This document shows, piece after piece, positions 15,447 to 29,331 of a stretch of DNA of 64,000 nt. Numbering within the stretch: position 1 is the first letter of the stretch; each line of letters opens with the position of its first letter. Location: positions 60,001 to 124,000 of the forward strand of contig WPIO01000002.1 in NCBI GenBank assembly GCA_009760855.2. Direction: 5' to 3'. The notes beneath the pieces were generated by a model that saw only the letters and a program-made list of their open reading frames with translations, made no database searches and had not been told where the DNA came from. The DNA comes from Cristatella mucedo (lineage: Eukaryota; Bryozoa; Phylactolaemata; Cristatellidae). A program made the position numbers and the translations under genes.

Positions 15447-15604
15447 CCGCCGAACTTGAGGTGTTTGGTCGGTTTTTTGGCCCTCTTCCTCATTCTCACG
15501 AATGCTGCATGCAGTATAGATGCATTACTTCCAGCTAGGATGCGGTAAGATTCCTTAGCTTCCAAGTTACCGTTGACTACAGAAACTAGTATGCAATTAG
15601 TATG

Positions 15605-16108
15605 CGTGCCTCTAGTTCGTATGCTCCCAAAGCCTGGAGCTCACTTCCGACCTGTGTCATGACAACTCCTGACTTCTCCACATTTAAAAAGAAACTAAAA
15701 ACGCATCTATTTATCACAGCGTTTGGTGGTTCCCTGTGACCCGTTCTTTATGTGCTTGTGCGTGCTGACACTGTTGCATGCTGCCACCAACCACATTTGC
15801 AAGCTGACACTGTGCATGTCACCTCTAAACATGTTATTCTTGCTGTTGATTGAGCATGCTACCACTAACCATTTTATCGTACTTCTTTTGCAGCAATTGG
15901 AAAGCACATAGAAAGAGATTGGATTCTCTGTGGGTGCTTTATTAAATGTATTATTATTATTACTATTATGCAAGCGACCTGCTACGGAGAGACCAAAACC
16001 AGGACCTAGCCACTCCTCTCGATCATGCTTCATTTGCGGCAAAAGTGAAGTGCCTAGAAGGAGATGACGTGCCCTGGGAGATCTATACACATGTATTATT
16101 ATCATTGA
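15605..16108 (+). mobile_element. Two adjacent LINE 3' tails
   Basis: The first copy (15605-15960) runs from the TCGTATGCTCCCAAAGCCTGG block through the 3' UTR and hairpin segment to an ATT repeat. A second, shorter tail (about 15990-16108) follows: CATGCTTCATTTGCGGCAAA, AGTGCCTAGAAGGAGAT, CTATACACATG and ATT. Confidence 0.78.
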
Positions 16109-18229
16109 TGAAAAAGCTGAAGCGTCAATACTACTATAGCCGTTAGGCTGTGGCTTAGTGGATTTTGAAGTTGATAGATTAGATTGCCTGTCTGCCCGAG
16201 GGACAAACCATTAGTTTCAAACTATTCAAGTACTCGGAAACACAATTCAGGCTACAGACAGGATTACATTTTGGAGATTGCATTACGAAGTGACTATAGT
16301 TACTCGCAAGAGTTTCTTCATCTTGCAATGTTATGGCAATGCCGAACGCCAACTGAAGCACCACTTTCGATTATTTCAGCCACAAAATAATAAGGCTAGG
16401 TAATCTCGAAAGCAAAGCTTTCAAACTCAGTAAAATACACGTTCGTAATCGTCGTGCTAATACCGGAACCTTCTCCATTCATACAAGAATTTCCTTACGA
16501 TAGCATTTATCTCAAAGCTTCCGGTCAAAGAAACCAAGTTGGGGGCGCACAATGCCAAGCCAAGGGTGTGGGATACCAAGGGTGTGGCCCACGGCGGTAC
16601 GAAGGGTGTGGTCGGGCAGCGGGGAGGGGGGAGGAGGGGCAGCAGCTCACCTTGCACCTCAGCGACTTCTTAATGACTAGCGGCTTCCTCTTCGGATAGA
16701 GGCGCTGCGTGCTCTCAGGCTGGCTATCGGGAGCCCGGTGCCGCTGCCATGGCGCGAGACTCGAAGAGAAGCCACAAAAGAGTTGCCGACGCGGTTGCAT
16801 TCGCATTGGGTGCAGTTTGTTTTAATGCGATCGTACGCTCATGTTTATATTTATGCTGCTACCGATCTCAGAAGCGCCTCCTTTGAGCCCACGTTTCGTG
16901 ACCGTTCAGCCTTAAGTTTTTCTAATATAGCTCAAAGAACCAATTACATTTAATGAACCGCAGGTGTCAAGCTATCCGTCGCCGACTTATACAATTAATC
17001 GCTGGTAAATTTAATGCAATTAATAAACGCTGTTTTCTGTCTAAGCTCTCCGATCTAACAGCAGCGAGCACGGGAACCGTTGCGTTTCTCGATTTGAAAA
17101 AAATGTCAGCTTTATTCTGTATTTCTTCGAAACGACGCTGCTTTAGTCTCTTAAAATCAGAAGATGTCAAAGCTGCGCTAGACGTTGTTTTTTAAAAGCT
17201 AAAGAGATTACAATAAAGATCGAGCAACTCCTCATCTGCCACATTGCTTTATGGACACACTACATATACAACAGTTGAAATAGCACGAGAAGATAACAAT
17301 GTGCTTGCATCCGGAAGCATCTTTGAGGACGAGATTAGGGAATAAATTATGCAAAATCCTCATTCGGCGTTGGTAATAAACTCATAACAAAGTCCTCTTG
17401 TTCAATGAAAGGCAACTCGATGAGCCGAAGATGGTCATGTCACGGCCGAATGGAGTACCCGCCGAACTTCCGCCCTCCAGCACGTCCGAGCCACTCACTC
17501 AGGCAGCGTACTGCTGTTGCATCCTGTAGAATCCCTTGTATTTGGTGTTTATAGACGCTGGTTTATGCGAGCATATATCAGGTACTACAAGAGATGGGAA
17601 TTTGTTCTCGCGTTTTGAATGAAATACCGCCGCCCAACCAGAGAAGAACAGACGCTGCAGCATTTCAAGTCATAAAAAGGGATGCAGAACCTCTTCTTGT
17701 AGGTTTCGCCCTTTGATTTTATACAATTTTTCACTAGATTTATTTGCTAGCATCCTAAACACTATAAATTGGTCACAACTGCACTAAGTACAATGTTCCT
17801 ACACTCGATAACTGAGTGTAACTAGCATTTGACTGTGATTTGCACTCTGATCTTGTTCCTCAAGCATGTGCACTTGCTCCTCAAGTCGGTGGATAGCAGT
17901 ATGTCAAACTTTCTGATTGGTGGGTTAAGTGTTCAATTGGAGCAGACAGTTACGCGGTTGGTGTCTCAATGACAGCATTGAAGTGCTAGTGGCAGGAAGA
18001 CACCTGTTTCGCCTAAGTAGCTGAGGCGAAGCCTCCATCGTATCTTGTGCTAAGTGCAAACGCTTTACAGCTTGCATTACCTCTACGCCCTAGACCTCAT
18101 AATCCAGAAAATATGTCAGGAAATATTTGGAAACAGAATAACCATACAAGTGCAGATCCCGCATGCATAAAAAATATTGACATAATAATAGAATTAGTAA
18201 TAATAAGAGTGAAAATTAAAATAGAGCCC
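16109..18229. other. No recognised gene
   Basis: A short imperfect AAGGGTGTGG repeat lies at 16563-16617. An ATG-initiated 80-codon basic frame lies at 16953-17195 (many Arg, Lys, Leu), with no recognisable family and an open frame on the opposite strand over the same span. Nothing else supportable. Confidence 0.35.
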
Positions 18230-18470
18230 TAGGAGATCTACATCGCTTTCGAGGAGCGTCTCATTTGCTCGAAAGGGAGCACGCCCCGTGGCTAGTGGTA
18301 ATACGCTCGACTTTAGCTTGGATAATCAGACAAAGAACTGTTGATATGGACGTAACACATGCACTAAGGGAACAGGTGGGTTTTATTTTCTTTTTAAATG
18401 TTATGAAGTCGGGGGATTTGGCGATTCTCTTTCCGTTTGGCTATGAAGCGAAGGCTCCATCCATTTGACC
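18230..18470 (-). mobile_element. Degenerate LINE 3' UTR
   Basis: Contains the reverse-complement block AGGTGGGTTTTATTTTCTTTTTAAATG followed by a TCGGGGGATTTGGCG-like block, as in the better-preserved minus-strand copies at 23545, 55378 and 57785. Highly diverged. Confidence 0.45.
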
Positions 18471-19529
18471 ATCTAATATTGATAGCTCAATTAAGTAAGA
18501 GGGCTTAATGAATCATAAGCGACCGCATTATTCCCTCGAGTCCTGCCAGAGTTTTTGCAGGGAAGGGGCTCAGCCTTGACCTTCAGGATAAATGTTGAGA
18601 AATTACTTAGGCTGGTCCTACAATCAAATAATTGTATAGGGTAACTTTCAGAAGACACTTTACTTAAGAAATAGGATCTGAAGTTTGACGATTTTCACAT
18701 ACAATTAAACATTAAAACGATAAGGCAAATCCTACCTAACCCGGAAGTAAACCGGAAGCCACATATCTACAAACAACAAATTCACCGATCTTGGCATCAT
18801 ACACGACTTTTGTTCCAACTTTGTCAACCTTGGTAGACCGAGGTACTTGTGTGCAGCTTGCTGAGATACACAATTGAGAATTTTAAACAGCTTCATTTAA
18901 AGTCTACATGTGTGCCTTGCCAATTCCATAATTCGATTCGAAAAATGCCAATGCTGGACGGATCAACATGAAACTTCAAATGCAAGTTTAGTTCTACTAG
19001 CACATCACAGCAGCAGTTCATTTCTGATTTCGGTAGGATAAGTTTTGCTATGTGTCCGTGATTGCATTGAATGCGTTTCATGAACGTTTGATGACATGAA
19101 CACCACATTTTGCTGCAGGTCTAGGACCAACGACCTAGGTAGTTTAGTGAGAGCACCTTACCTCTAGGCTGGGAAAAGTTTCAAGAGTCGCTCTCTAAAA
19201 GTCTTCTACCTCCTCCCTGGCTTTTAGGGGTGGGCCAAAGGCTAAATAAAGCTGTCTCAATTCTTCACACTTCGATCTCGTGCAAGAAGGACTGGGGACG
19301 ACGTGGCTGAATGTAAACATGCTTATTCGACTTATTGTAGACAGTGGCAGCAGGCCGTTTTGCCGTTTAGGAGTCAACAGTCCTAATTTTCTCATGTCTG
19401 CTTTCCAGCTAGTTCTTAGCCAGATAAGCCCATGGCTTAACCCCAACAGACCGACTTACGGCTAGAGCTCCAAACCAGAGCTACAACGTTATAGCTGCAC
19501 TCCGACGATGCACCGTCCGACAAGACAAA
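18471..19529. other. Nothing recognised
   Basis: AT-rich sequence with short frames only. Confidence 0.4.
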
Positions 19530-19690
19530 AAGATTACATATTAGCGGATTTAACAACCTCATTTATATAGCGGTAGAAGAGCTTTTGTGGCTATTAGCCC
19601 GCTTGCAGCAGGCTACGGCATAATCGAACCCGAGACCTGGGTCGCAAGGAGCAAGCACGTTTCGCTGAGACTAAGACCTAGACAAGCCTC
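19530..19690 (-). mobile_element. SINE-A, degenerate copy
   Basis: On the minus strand it shows a tRNA-like head with a diverged B box (GGTTCGATTATG in place of GGTTCGAATCC). The SINE-A body follows: GGCTCTTCTGTCGCTATA-like, then GTTAAATC. It matches copies at 21905, 24425, 26325, 41603 and 42081. Confidence 0.6.
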
Positions 19691-19989
19691 GGGAACCACT
19701 CTCTAAGAATGGCAGCCCCTCCTTCGAAGCTTTGCAGCCATCCAGGGTGGGGGAAGCGCTGAGAGCTTCCAAGGTGGCCTAAGCTGGTGTTCTCGGCAAA
19801 GGGGAGCTTGAACGGTTGTTGCAGCCCGATCCGCCCCTTCAACCAAATGTATTAGGATGTCGTATCCTCCACTGCCTCCTTGCGTCCATGTGCCCTTGAC
19901 CACTTATGCCCTTGACCACTCCAGCCTATTGTTACATCTAACCCCGGCATTGAGAGTTCGCGTTTCTGCAAAGGCGGATATAAGATTGT

Positions 19990-20005
19990 AATATATACAT
20001 ACACA

Positions 20006-20044
<39 letters not shown>

Positions 20045-20045
20045 G

Positions 20046-20110
<65 letters not shown>

Positions 20111-20112
20111 CC
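19990..20112. repeat. TA microsatellite
   Basis: Alternating TA interrupted once by GTACGT near 20041. Confidence 0.95.
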
Positions 20113-20499
20113 AACGTTGCCACATTGAATTTCGTGACGAATTTACGCAGGCCTGCCGATTCTAATAATAGGATTGATCAGCCCACGATATGTGATTCTA
20201 TTACGTTTGGGTCATCTCTCTCTCGCTCTCTCTCCATGCAAATTTTTTGAATATGCTTCTTGATTTGTGCAAAGTCTGTATCCTAGCTTGTTTTACAATA
20301 AATCCAGAAGATATAATGACTGTGAACGTCTAAACCAAAGTTTAATTGATCTTCAGCCGTCCAGAGGCAGCTAGAGCAACTGTTGGCTTGTATCATGCTC
20401 ATAAATAATACGACCGCAAAAGCCACACTGCTGGTACACCCAGACCGCATCCATTCTTGGTAAATAGTTTCTGATCTTAATAACTCCAAAGGCCTTCGT

Positions 20500-20580
20500 C
20501 GGCTTAATAATAATAATAATAATAATAGTAACACTACATTTGTAAGGTGCCCACAGCGAACTTGACCTATTTCTAGGCAT
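20500..20580 (-). mobile_element. LINE-type 3' tail
   Basis: On the minus strand it reads TGCCTAGAAATAGGTCAAGTTC, then a GGGCACCTTACAAATG block and ATT repeats. This is the 3' end of the LINE family, possibly carried by a SINE. It lies just downstream of the four-exon minus-strand gene. Confidence 0.6.
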
Positions 20581-20657
20581 TATACTTACGATTTAAGGAA
20601 GCGTCGTCAAATGGTTTGCACGCGGCTCCTTCTAATCGAAACAATATAAAACAACTG

Positions 20658-22325
<1,668 letters not shown>

Positions 22326-22589
22326 GTCTTAGCCAGAACCTCCTTGAGACGGGAGCTCGAGGAATGTGAATCCGCCCCTCCGATTTATACGTGGCTTATT
22401 AAAATCACTTGCTCGCAAGAGCTTAATAGATTGCACTGCGACGGACCTCCGCGCGCGACCTGCTGTCGGGCTGGGTAGAGCGACCGAGCAACGAGTTTCC
22501 TGGCTCCAACACCGAGCACTTGGGTAACGCAAATCACGCCGGCCAAGCCCAGTCTACGAACTCTAGGCGGCTACCTCCGTGGAGGGATC

Positions 22590-22820
22590 TAATATAATAA
22601 TAATAAAATTAATAAACCTGATAAAGCACCTTCAGAGAACTCAATCTTTCTCTAGGTGCTTTACATGGGCTGCAAAGGAAACACGATCGAATGGTCAGTG
22701 GTAGCAAGCTCAACAAACAACAAGAATAACATGGTTAGGGGTGACACGCACAGGGTCAGCATGCAAGTAAAGTTAGTGGCATCGTGCCCAATCTCAGCAC
22801 GCATAAGCACAATCTAGCCC
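22590..22820 (-). mobile_element. LINE 3' UTR fragment
   Basis: Reverse orientation: TAATAATAATA, the hairpin segment CACCTTCAGAGAACTCAATC-TTTCTAGGTGC, then the GTTAGGGGTGACA-GCACAGGGTCAGCATGCAA 3' UTR blocks. Truncated at about 22820. Confidence 0.8.
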
Positions 22821-23094
22821 TCTCCCTCCTCTTCTCTCTTCTCGCTTTGCTCCTATGGCAGACCTTGCAGTCCATGCATGCATCGCTTTTTGCGCGTTTG
22901 AGCCATTGTTCGTTGCAAACCCGCCCGACAGCTAGCGACTGCTCGTGTTAGGCGGATGTCCCCACAGATGCCACCGACGCATGGATTTGAACCGGGCTGC
23001 CGAATCATCCACCGCCAGCAGGCCCCTCAACCGCTCGACAGTCTGCGGCTGCTTACGGAGTCCGATCCCTCACTAGGCTTTGTTTCTCAAGCAC
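22821..23094. other. Spacer with one tRNA-like block
   Basis: The minus strand carries an A-box-like GAGCGGTTGAGGGG and a perfect B box GGTTCAAATCC (near 22980-23035), resembling a tRNA-Leu or tRNA-Ser head. I could not pair an acceptor stem or T stem, so it is more likely a SINE head or tRNA relic than a working tRNA gene. Confidence 0.3.
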
Positions 23095-23225
23095 GATATT
23101 ACTCACCGTTCAATTGAATTTCCTTTTGCAGCCAATGTAAAGCGCCTAGAAAGAGATTTAGTTCTCTGAGGGCGCTTTATCAAGTGCATTATTATTATTA
23201 TTATTATTATAATTATTATAATTAT
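23095..23225 (+). mobile_element. LINE 3' tail
   Basis: A clean copy of the terminal segment: TCAATTGAATTTCCTTTTGCAG, AAAGCGCCTAGAAAGAGATT, GTTCTCTGAGGGCGCTTT, ATCAAGTGC and (ATT)n. The AAAGCGCC/GGGCGCTTT arms can pair around inner AGAGA/TCTCT arms. Confidence 0.85.
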
Positions 23226-23544
23226 ATTAGTAGGCCTTCGTCCAATGCTCGCGGGCTCCTAAGTCCCTCACATGTACGCAATGAAAACTCAGCATTGTTG
23301 TCTCTGGAATTAGCTAGGTTGCAATCGAGAGTAATCTGCCAGCATTTCAATCATTTGACTGCAGCATATCTTAAGGGTAAGAGCAAGTGCTTTTTTCTAA
23401 ACAATATGAAACGCCACGACTGACTCGGTACCACAACTCTGAGAAACTAACGAGCTGCTTTACATCTCGGATCAGCCTGCAGCCACAATTGCATCAGTTA
23501 AACAAACTCGGGAGCAAGGCAGAATAAAAAACAATGGTGAGAAC

Positions 23545-23790
23545 AACTTTCTTTAGCGCCTAAAAGAGCTAAATCTCTTTCTAGGCGCTGGAGATATGCA
23601 GGAAAGGAAGCAAGTCAATTGGTCAGTAATAACATGGACAGTGTCAGAATGCATGAGCTACCAAAGAACAATTCACGTGGATCTAGCAAATGCTTCGATG
23701 AGCAGGTGGGTTTTTACTTTCTTTTTACATGTAGTCAAGTCAGGAAATGTGACGTCGGTCGGGATTGAGTATTAGGACTCGAGCATAGTG
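23545..23790 (-). mobile_element. LINE 3' UTR fragment, degenerate
   Basis: Reverse-orientation blocks: TTTAGCGCCTAAAAGAG, AAATCTCTTTCTAGGCGCT, CAATTGGTCAGT and AGGTGGGTTTTTACTTTCTTTT, as in other minus-strand copies. Confidence 0.65.
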
Positions 23791-24224
23791 ACGTTCACGA
23801 CAGACAAGACTAGGTACACAGTTTTTTGGACTAACTATCAGCACCTTACTACACAGGCAGAAAGACTTGTGAGAAAAGGCAATGAAACAGTGCACATGGA
23901 TGCTAAACAGTCAGAATGCAATCTGAACGAAATCTTCAATCACCATGCTCTTCATGATTGCCTTCTAACCTTGCCAGAGAATCACTGAAATTGGCCTGCC
24001 ATGGCATACGCCCTATCTTCGCGAGATTTCAGAGCGTAGATTTCAACTGCCTGCGATTATTAGTTGAATCCTTAAAGTACGCGGTACCCCCACGGATCGG
24101 CTTCTGGTCTACTTCATTTCACAGTGTATACTGTCACTCGTGGCGATTTGATCTTCACGCACAATCTGGGCGTCCCCCTCCACGAAGATGGCGCACTGTA
24201 ACTGTGCTTTGACAAACTTAGAGT

Positions 24225-25235
24225 CAATCGGAAGCTGGAAAGCCTCGCCCTCGAAATTTACTCATATACTCATCATCTATCCTCTGCTTGGAGTCCGATG
24301 TCTTGTTCCAAAATTGACCTTTCGCTGAAAGACCACAACTCGTTTCCACAGATAGGTCTGCCGACTATAAACTATGCGGTAGTAAAAAAAATTGGGCATG
24401 CTTAGGTAAGGATATCGCCGCCAACTTAGTACATGGTGAGCCGTGATGGCACACTAGGTAAGGCGGTTACTTTTACGACCTGATTCACGACCTGACCGGT
24501 CCCAAAGTCGTGGGTTTGATTCCTGCGGTGGAGGATCCTTTATAGCCACTGCAAGCGGTGGTGATAGCCGTAAAGGCTCTTCTGTCGCTATAAAAAAGAG
24601 GCAGTTTAATCAGCTAGGATTTAAATTTAAATTGTTTCATGCATTTGTGACGTCCTGCCTAGACTTATCTCACTTTCTCTTTGCAAATGCCTTTGCCATA
24701 AAAGGCTTGCAGATAGTGCAAAGCTCTGCAGCTAGGCTTCCCAGTCCTGACCGCTCCAACGTTCACATAACACCACTAATGACCGACCTGCACTAGCTAT
24801 TCGTCAAACAGTATCGACTTCCAAACCTCACGACTCACGCTAAGGTCTTTTAATTCTGCTCTGGATGATCTATCTGTAATACTTTCTCCCCATATTTCCC
24901 TTCTTACCATTCGTTTCCCTTATGTTTGTCCGTTAGCTTTGCCTCTAACCAGCCTCTAACCCTTTGGAATCCGCATCTTTAGTTTTTCATGTTCCCCAAA
25001 CCTGGAACTCGCTATCGACTGACCTCACAGCCTTCCTTTACTTAAAGGCAGTTAAAAACTAACTTAAAGCCTAACTATTCGTGTGATTTTTTTCTTCTAT
25101 GCTCATGCGTGCTAAAATTGCCCATGTAACTAGAAAGAATTACTTGACAGACATCTTCTTCAGCAGGTATAAAAGTATCGCAGAAGAGATTTATTTCCAT
25201 ACGGCTCTATACAAAACGTTATAATCATTATTAGC
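24225..25235 (+). mobile_element. LINE RT/3' fragment split by a SINE
   Basis: Decayed codons corresponding to the LKIGSAS-NLGV region start near 24230. They resume after the SINE-A insertion with CATGCATTTGTGACGTCCTGCC (the HAFVTS-LDF region), GGCTTGCAGATAGTGCAAAGCTCTGCAGCTAGGC ([10 protein letters not shown]) and the APKAWNSLP region, ending in the family tail near 25200. All frames are broken. Confidence 0.7.
24425..24630 (+). mobile_element. SINE-A copy inside a LINE
   Basis: Starts GTGAGCCGTGATGGCACACT with an A-box-like TGGCACACTAGGTAAGG and a B-box-like GGTTTGATTCC. The GCAAGCGGTGGTGATAGCCG block, GGCTCTTCTGTCGCTATA and AATCAGCTAGGATTT follow. It interrupts the LINE at 24225-25235, so it is younger than that copy. 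Confidence 0.75.
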
Positions 25236-26324
25236 CCATACTGAAATCTGTGCAAGCTGGTTCAGAGATTTAAGTATCTATCCAATTAACTCTCTGTCTG
25301 ATTTAACTTTATTCAGTAGTCAGTAGTGCTCGAACATATTCAGCAGGCGGTCAGGTCGGCAGGAACGGCGCACGGGTCGCACATGCTATTTACGAAGTAG
25401 AGACAGAGACTAATCATTAGAAACTGATGTAGCCCGTTATGATTATCAGGCGACATATTTTTGCTTTCACAGCACGCTTAGAGCTATCTAGGTCCTTAGA
25501 TCTACTAGAATATGTATTACAGTATCTTGGAAAAAAGCTTCATTGAAAGCGAGATGCTGAGAAGCATACAAGCGGACTATTTGCCCTAAATACTTTGATC
25601 GATACTTGGATTTTGCAATCCGTCACCAGTGCAATGCCCAGCAATTAAGAATTAAAAGCTTTGCTGCTGACTTTCAACTGGGGGCCGATTAGGAGGAAGC
25701 TTCGATCAGCAGGCTTGTGAGCAGTGAGATCTTGATTTTCGTAATCCGATTTACGCATGACATCCAACCTTGCCGGATGTGAGGCGAGACCCTGACCTTG
25801 CAATAGACCTCTTGGGGTGACGGTCTGACAATCGGTGGCTACTCGTTCGGCAAGCCACTGCCGAACCAAAGGGACGGGACGTTCCAGCTTCCGTGACTTT
25901 GTAAACATTGTACATAACCATTCGATAAACGAATGTTTGAGCATGAACCCGCTATAAGCCAGCAACGCGACTGCCCGAAGTCGCTAGCCGTAACGGCTGG
26001 AGAAATGTGCAGGCAATTCTCGGCGCTTTTGCTGAGAGTTCGGTGTCGCTAACAGCAAAGGTGTGGAGCTTGCGGAACTTCGGGCGCTCACCGTTTCTCG
26101 TTGGGCGCGTTACGAGCGCCAGGTGTGTGCAGGTTGCAAGAGCTGTGCCGCTAGCTGAATTGTTGAGGGTTATTGGGACAAAACAAAAAGATTCTGGTGG
26201 CAAGGGCTATCGAAGGGCTGGCTGCTGGGTTGTGCAAGAAAAGCCGGCATGCTTTTTCAGCCAAGACACATACAGGAAATGAGCACCGAGTCGACGTAGA
26301 AATAGACAACCCCATTTGTATGCA
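25236..26324. other. No recognised gene
   Basis: A 106-codon minus-strand frame (25645-25965) and a 91-codon plus-strand frame (26007-26282) overlap other frames and have no recognisable motif. Confidence 0.35.
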
Positions 26325-26512
26325 CATCTTCATCCTCGAGAATCCTATCTTGGCACACTGGGTAAGTTGGTTGCTTTTTACGACCTCAGTCCAGAGGTCG
26401 TGTGTTCGAATCTTGCGGTGGGCGATCCTTTATTGCCGCTGCAAGCGGTGGTGATGACCGTAAGGCTCTTTTGTCGCTATACAAAAGAGGCTGTTAAATC
26501 AGCTAGTACTTT
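26325..26512 (+). mobile_element. SINE-A copy
   Basis: Head TTGGCACACTGGGTAAG, B box GTTCGAATCTT, the GCGATCCTTTATTGCCGCT block, CAAGCGGTGGTGATGACCG, CTCTTTTGTCGCTATACAAA and tail GTTAAATCAGCTAGTA. Confidence 0.78.
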
Positions 26513-27179
26513 TTATCTTGCCAATGCCCATTGTTTGCAAGCCCGCTCTTTCTTCAGCGGATCAAACATTGATTGGCTGGCCGCGAGGAACCTTCAACCG
26601 CCGAACAAGCACCTACAGAAATCCGAGTGTGGCTGCCGTCCCTCGCCTCGCTGAAGCCATTGATGAGCGGCAGTTAGTTGCACTCAAATTGTGCTCTTAA
26701 GCTCAATTTTCATTAAACTTTGTAGCAAAATGCAATCTCCCGTAAGCAAGTTAAGCCACTTCAGTTTTACAGGTGGCAGGATACGAGTGGGAGTCAGAGA
26801 ATCCGCATCGTTCGAGATCGAAGCAACGTGGATCAATCTGAACGTCCGGTTGTCGAACGTGGAGCTTAACTAATCCCGAATTAAAGTCAGTGCTCCGCAA
26901 GCAGCTGCGAGAGGTCCGTGCACGAGGCTGAGCGTGAACTGCACTGCTCAATCTGTTGGCTCGAATCGAGAGGACCGGTGATATTGGTCAAATCTCGAAA
27001 TCTCTTAGGGAAGGCAATCGGACCTGAATTCTGCTTAAAGCTGTCATAAAAAATCCTCAATTCTTCAAGATTTCTGTCCTTAATTAAGATTTCTCTTGAA
27101 CAGCAATGAACTATTGTGAAAGAAAGATGGTTAATGCTCTGTATATAGTCTAAGATTTATTTAGCACAGCTGACGATAC
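26513..27179. other. Nothing recognised
   Basis: No motif, repeat family or splice pair seen. Confidence 0.4.
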
Positions 27180-28200
27180 AAACCAGCTTATTAGTTATGG
27201 GCAAACCTGGTGTTACACAAAAATTGCAAAACCTAACCGACAAAAAATGGTCCCGGCACTAGCCTCAGCATTTAATCTGTGTGTCACGTCCCTAAAGGAT
27301 ATTTCACTAGATCACCACATCAGCTTTACAGTCAAGTCTGCCTACCTTGATCTACGTAACGTAGAAAAAACTTGGGCTTGCTTAGCTATGCATATCACAG
27401 CTAAGCTGGCCCATGGATCCTTGACATTCCATCTACTTCGCGATGATTTGGCACAGTAGCTAAGGTGCTCGCCGAGACCAAGGTCAGAGTGAATGCATAT
27501 GATGACTGAGGTCGTAGGCTCGAGCCCCGTGGTATAGGTGAAGCGCCTGAATAGAGAGTAAGTTCTCTTAGAGCATTATACAAATGAATTATTTACTTAT
27601 TTTACCTCTTTGACTCACTACTTAGAGGTATTTCTGCCTGCGTAATAAGATTCTTACACTTGGTGCAAAAATACACAGCTAGCCTGTCTGGCGAAAAAAT
27701 TGAAACTGCTTCGTGACACCACTTTTCATCAATATGTATTGGCTACCCATCAAGCAGCGTATCAACTTCAGGGTGCTTCCTTTGCATATGTAAAGGGCCG
27801 CATGAGATTAGGTTCTCTAAGGGCGCTATACAAATTATTATTATTAAGGTTGTCGCTCACCATAAGAACCCTTTATTCTCTTTGTCCTGTCTGCGTATCT
27901 ATAACACTTCCTAATCACGCTTCCACCAGCACCCACAGCTCTTTTAACTCTAGTCATTTGATTATTCCGTTTTCCTCAAACGAACTTAAAATTCTTTGGG
28001 GACCGTACCTTCAATTTTTATGCTCAAAAAACGAGAAACTCACTACCGACTGACCTCACTCCATTCCATGATTTGACGATTGCTGAGATTATGCAGATTA
28101 AAAATGACTTATTGACATGCAGTATTTTTAATGCGTAAAGTGCATGGACAGAGATTTAATGATTCTTTTGAGCACTTAGTACATGTCTGATTGTTATCAT
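27180..28200 (+). mobile_element. LINE RT/3' fragment, heavily decayed and split
   Basis: The 5' part still reads DISLDDHISFTVKSAYL and TWACLAM, the same RT region as at 58431-58859. After the SINE-B insertion (27445-27600) come broken RT C-terminal codons and a nested tail near 27780-27845 (GTAAAGGGCC, TTCTCTAAGGGCGCTATACAAA, TTATTATT). A further decayed 3' portion runs to about 28200. Confidence 0.65.
27445..27600 (+). mobile_element. SINE-B copy
   Basis: tRNA-like head (GGCACAGTAGCTAAGGTGCT), B box GGCTCGAGCCC, then AAGCGCCTGAATAGAGAG, AAGTTCTCTTAGAGCATTATACAAATGAATT. The tail resembles the LINE 3' end (see findings). Confidence 0.75.
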
Positions 28201-28807
28201 AGTTTTAATATTTTAACTTAAATAATGTGTGATTGCTACTGTCGCTTAATGTTATTCTCGAAATTTCCACAAGAAAATGAGACAAAATTGACCTGTAAAA
28301 AATACACCTAAGTGCTCAAAGCTTCTGTAATGCTGCCGTAAGACCTACCATGTAATTGCATTAAAACCTAATGAGCATTTGTGCGAAAGCCCGCAATTCG
28401 GAGAGCTGGTCTGTTGTCATACGATCGGCACGTTGCTTTCCCGAAAGTACCAGCAGGAAGTAACTGCATACTGAAAGTCGTCGCTTAGGCTTTGAGTGCG
28501 CTAAAAAAACTTTCCTGCATAACGCCCACTTAGTATTTGTGGACTTACAAACGGAGATACAGTGCATTGCATCCCTGAATCAAATGAAGCACAAGTAAAT
28601 AATAATCGAACGTGTAGCAAACAGCTTTCATTGCATTATCCTGCAAGTCCAATTTTTGTGGACCAATAGGTTATTTAGCTCTTAAGACTGACTCTTACAT
28701 AAATTTAATATGTTCAGACTTTATCGTCAAATGTTAAGTTCTATAACATCCCCGAATTCCATGGAGCACAACCGTTATTGCAACAATTATTGAGCCTTCA
28801 CTAGTTT
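28201..28807. other. Nothing recognised
   Basis: AT-rich with short frames only. Confidence 0.4.
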
Positions 28808-28983
28808 ACTTGCTGATGATGCAATTTGTTCTCTTTTATGCTAGGACACTTAGTTACCGGAGAAAACTGCCCGTCTGAGAAGTGCGACTTGCCCTACTTG
28901 CTGATGATGCAATTTGTTCTCTTTTATGCTAGGACACTTGGTTGCCGGAGAAAACTGCCCGTCTGAGAAGTGCGGCGTGCCCT
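28808..28983. repeat. 88-bp tandem duplication
   Basis: Two copies with a period of 88 bp starting ACTTGCTGATGATGC at 28808 and 28896, differing at only a few positions. The first bases of a third copy (ACTTG) follow at 28984. Confidence 0.92.
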
Positions 28984-29001
28984 ACTTGAAAGACGACTTA
29001 C

Positions 29002-29331
29002 CTGGCGAGCTCGAATAATCTTCCAGTCGTTAGCCGTGTAGCCGTTGGGCAGAGTCGGCGGCGCCGCTGCAGGCGCAGCCTGAGACCGACTGCCGCCATG
29101 AGCAGCCCACTCCGAGAATCCGGTGTGCTCGCGGCTGAAATTACGTAAGAAAAACTCATCAGCTGGCTCATTGCTTTGTAGAATTTCGGTCCATAAAATG
29201 GCCACCGGAAGCGAAGTCAGCAGCACGAGCTGCGGCTGCCGGTCGAAATCGGAAGGCGTGTTCGCTTGTAAAAGCGCCGGATCGAAGCTGGGAGGCGATT
29301 GAGATAAAAGCGGACGACGGCCGGCAAGGGC
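29002..29331 (-). CDS. Possible exon of an unidentified gene
   Basis: A minus-strand frame stays open for 110 codons from just after a TGA (29334-29332) to a perfect donor CAG/GTAAGT (exon end 29002). It contains DFDRQPQLVLLTSLPVAILW, then NEPADEFFLRNFSREHTGF and LPNGYTANDWKIIRARQ. There is no in-frame ATG, so an upstream exon or an acceptor inside the frame would be needed. The 88-bp duplication starts immediately beyond the donor. I considered tektin-like or other ciliary proteins because of the W-R-R end but could not support it. Chance is a real alternative. Confidence 0.3.
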
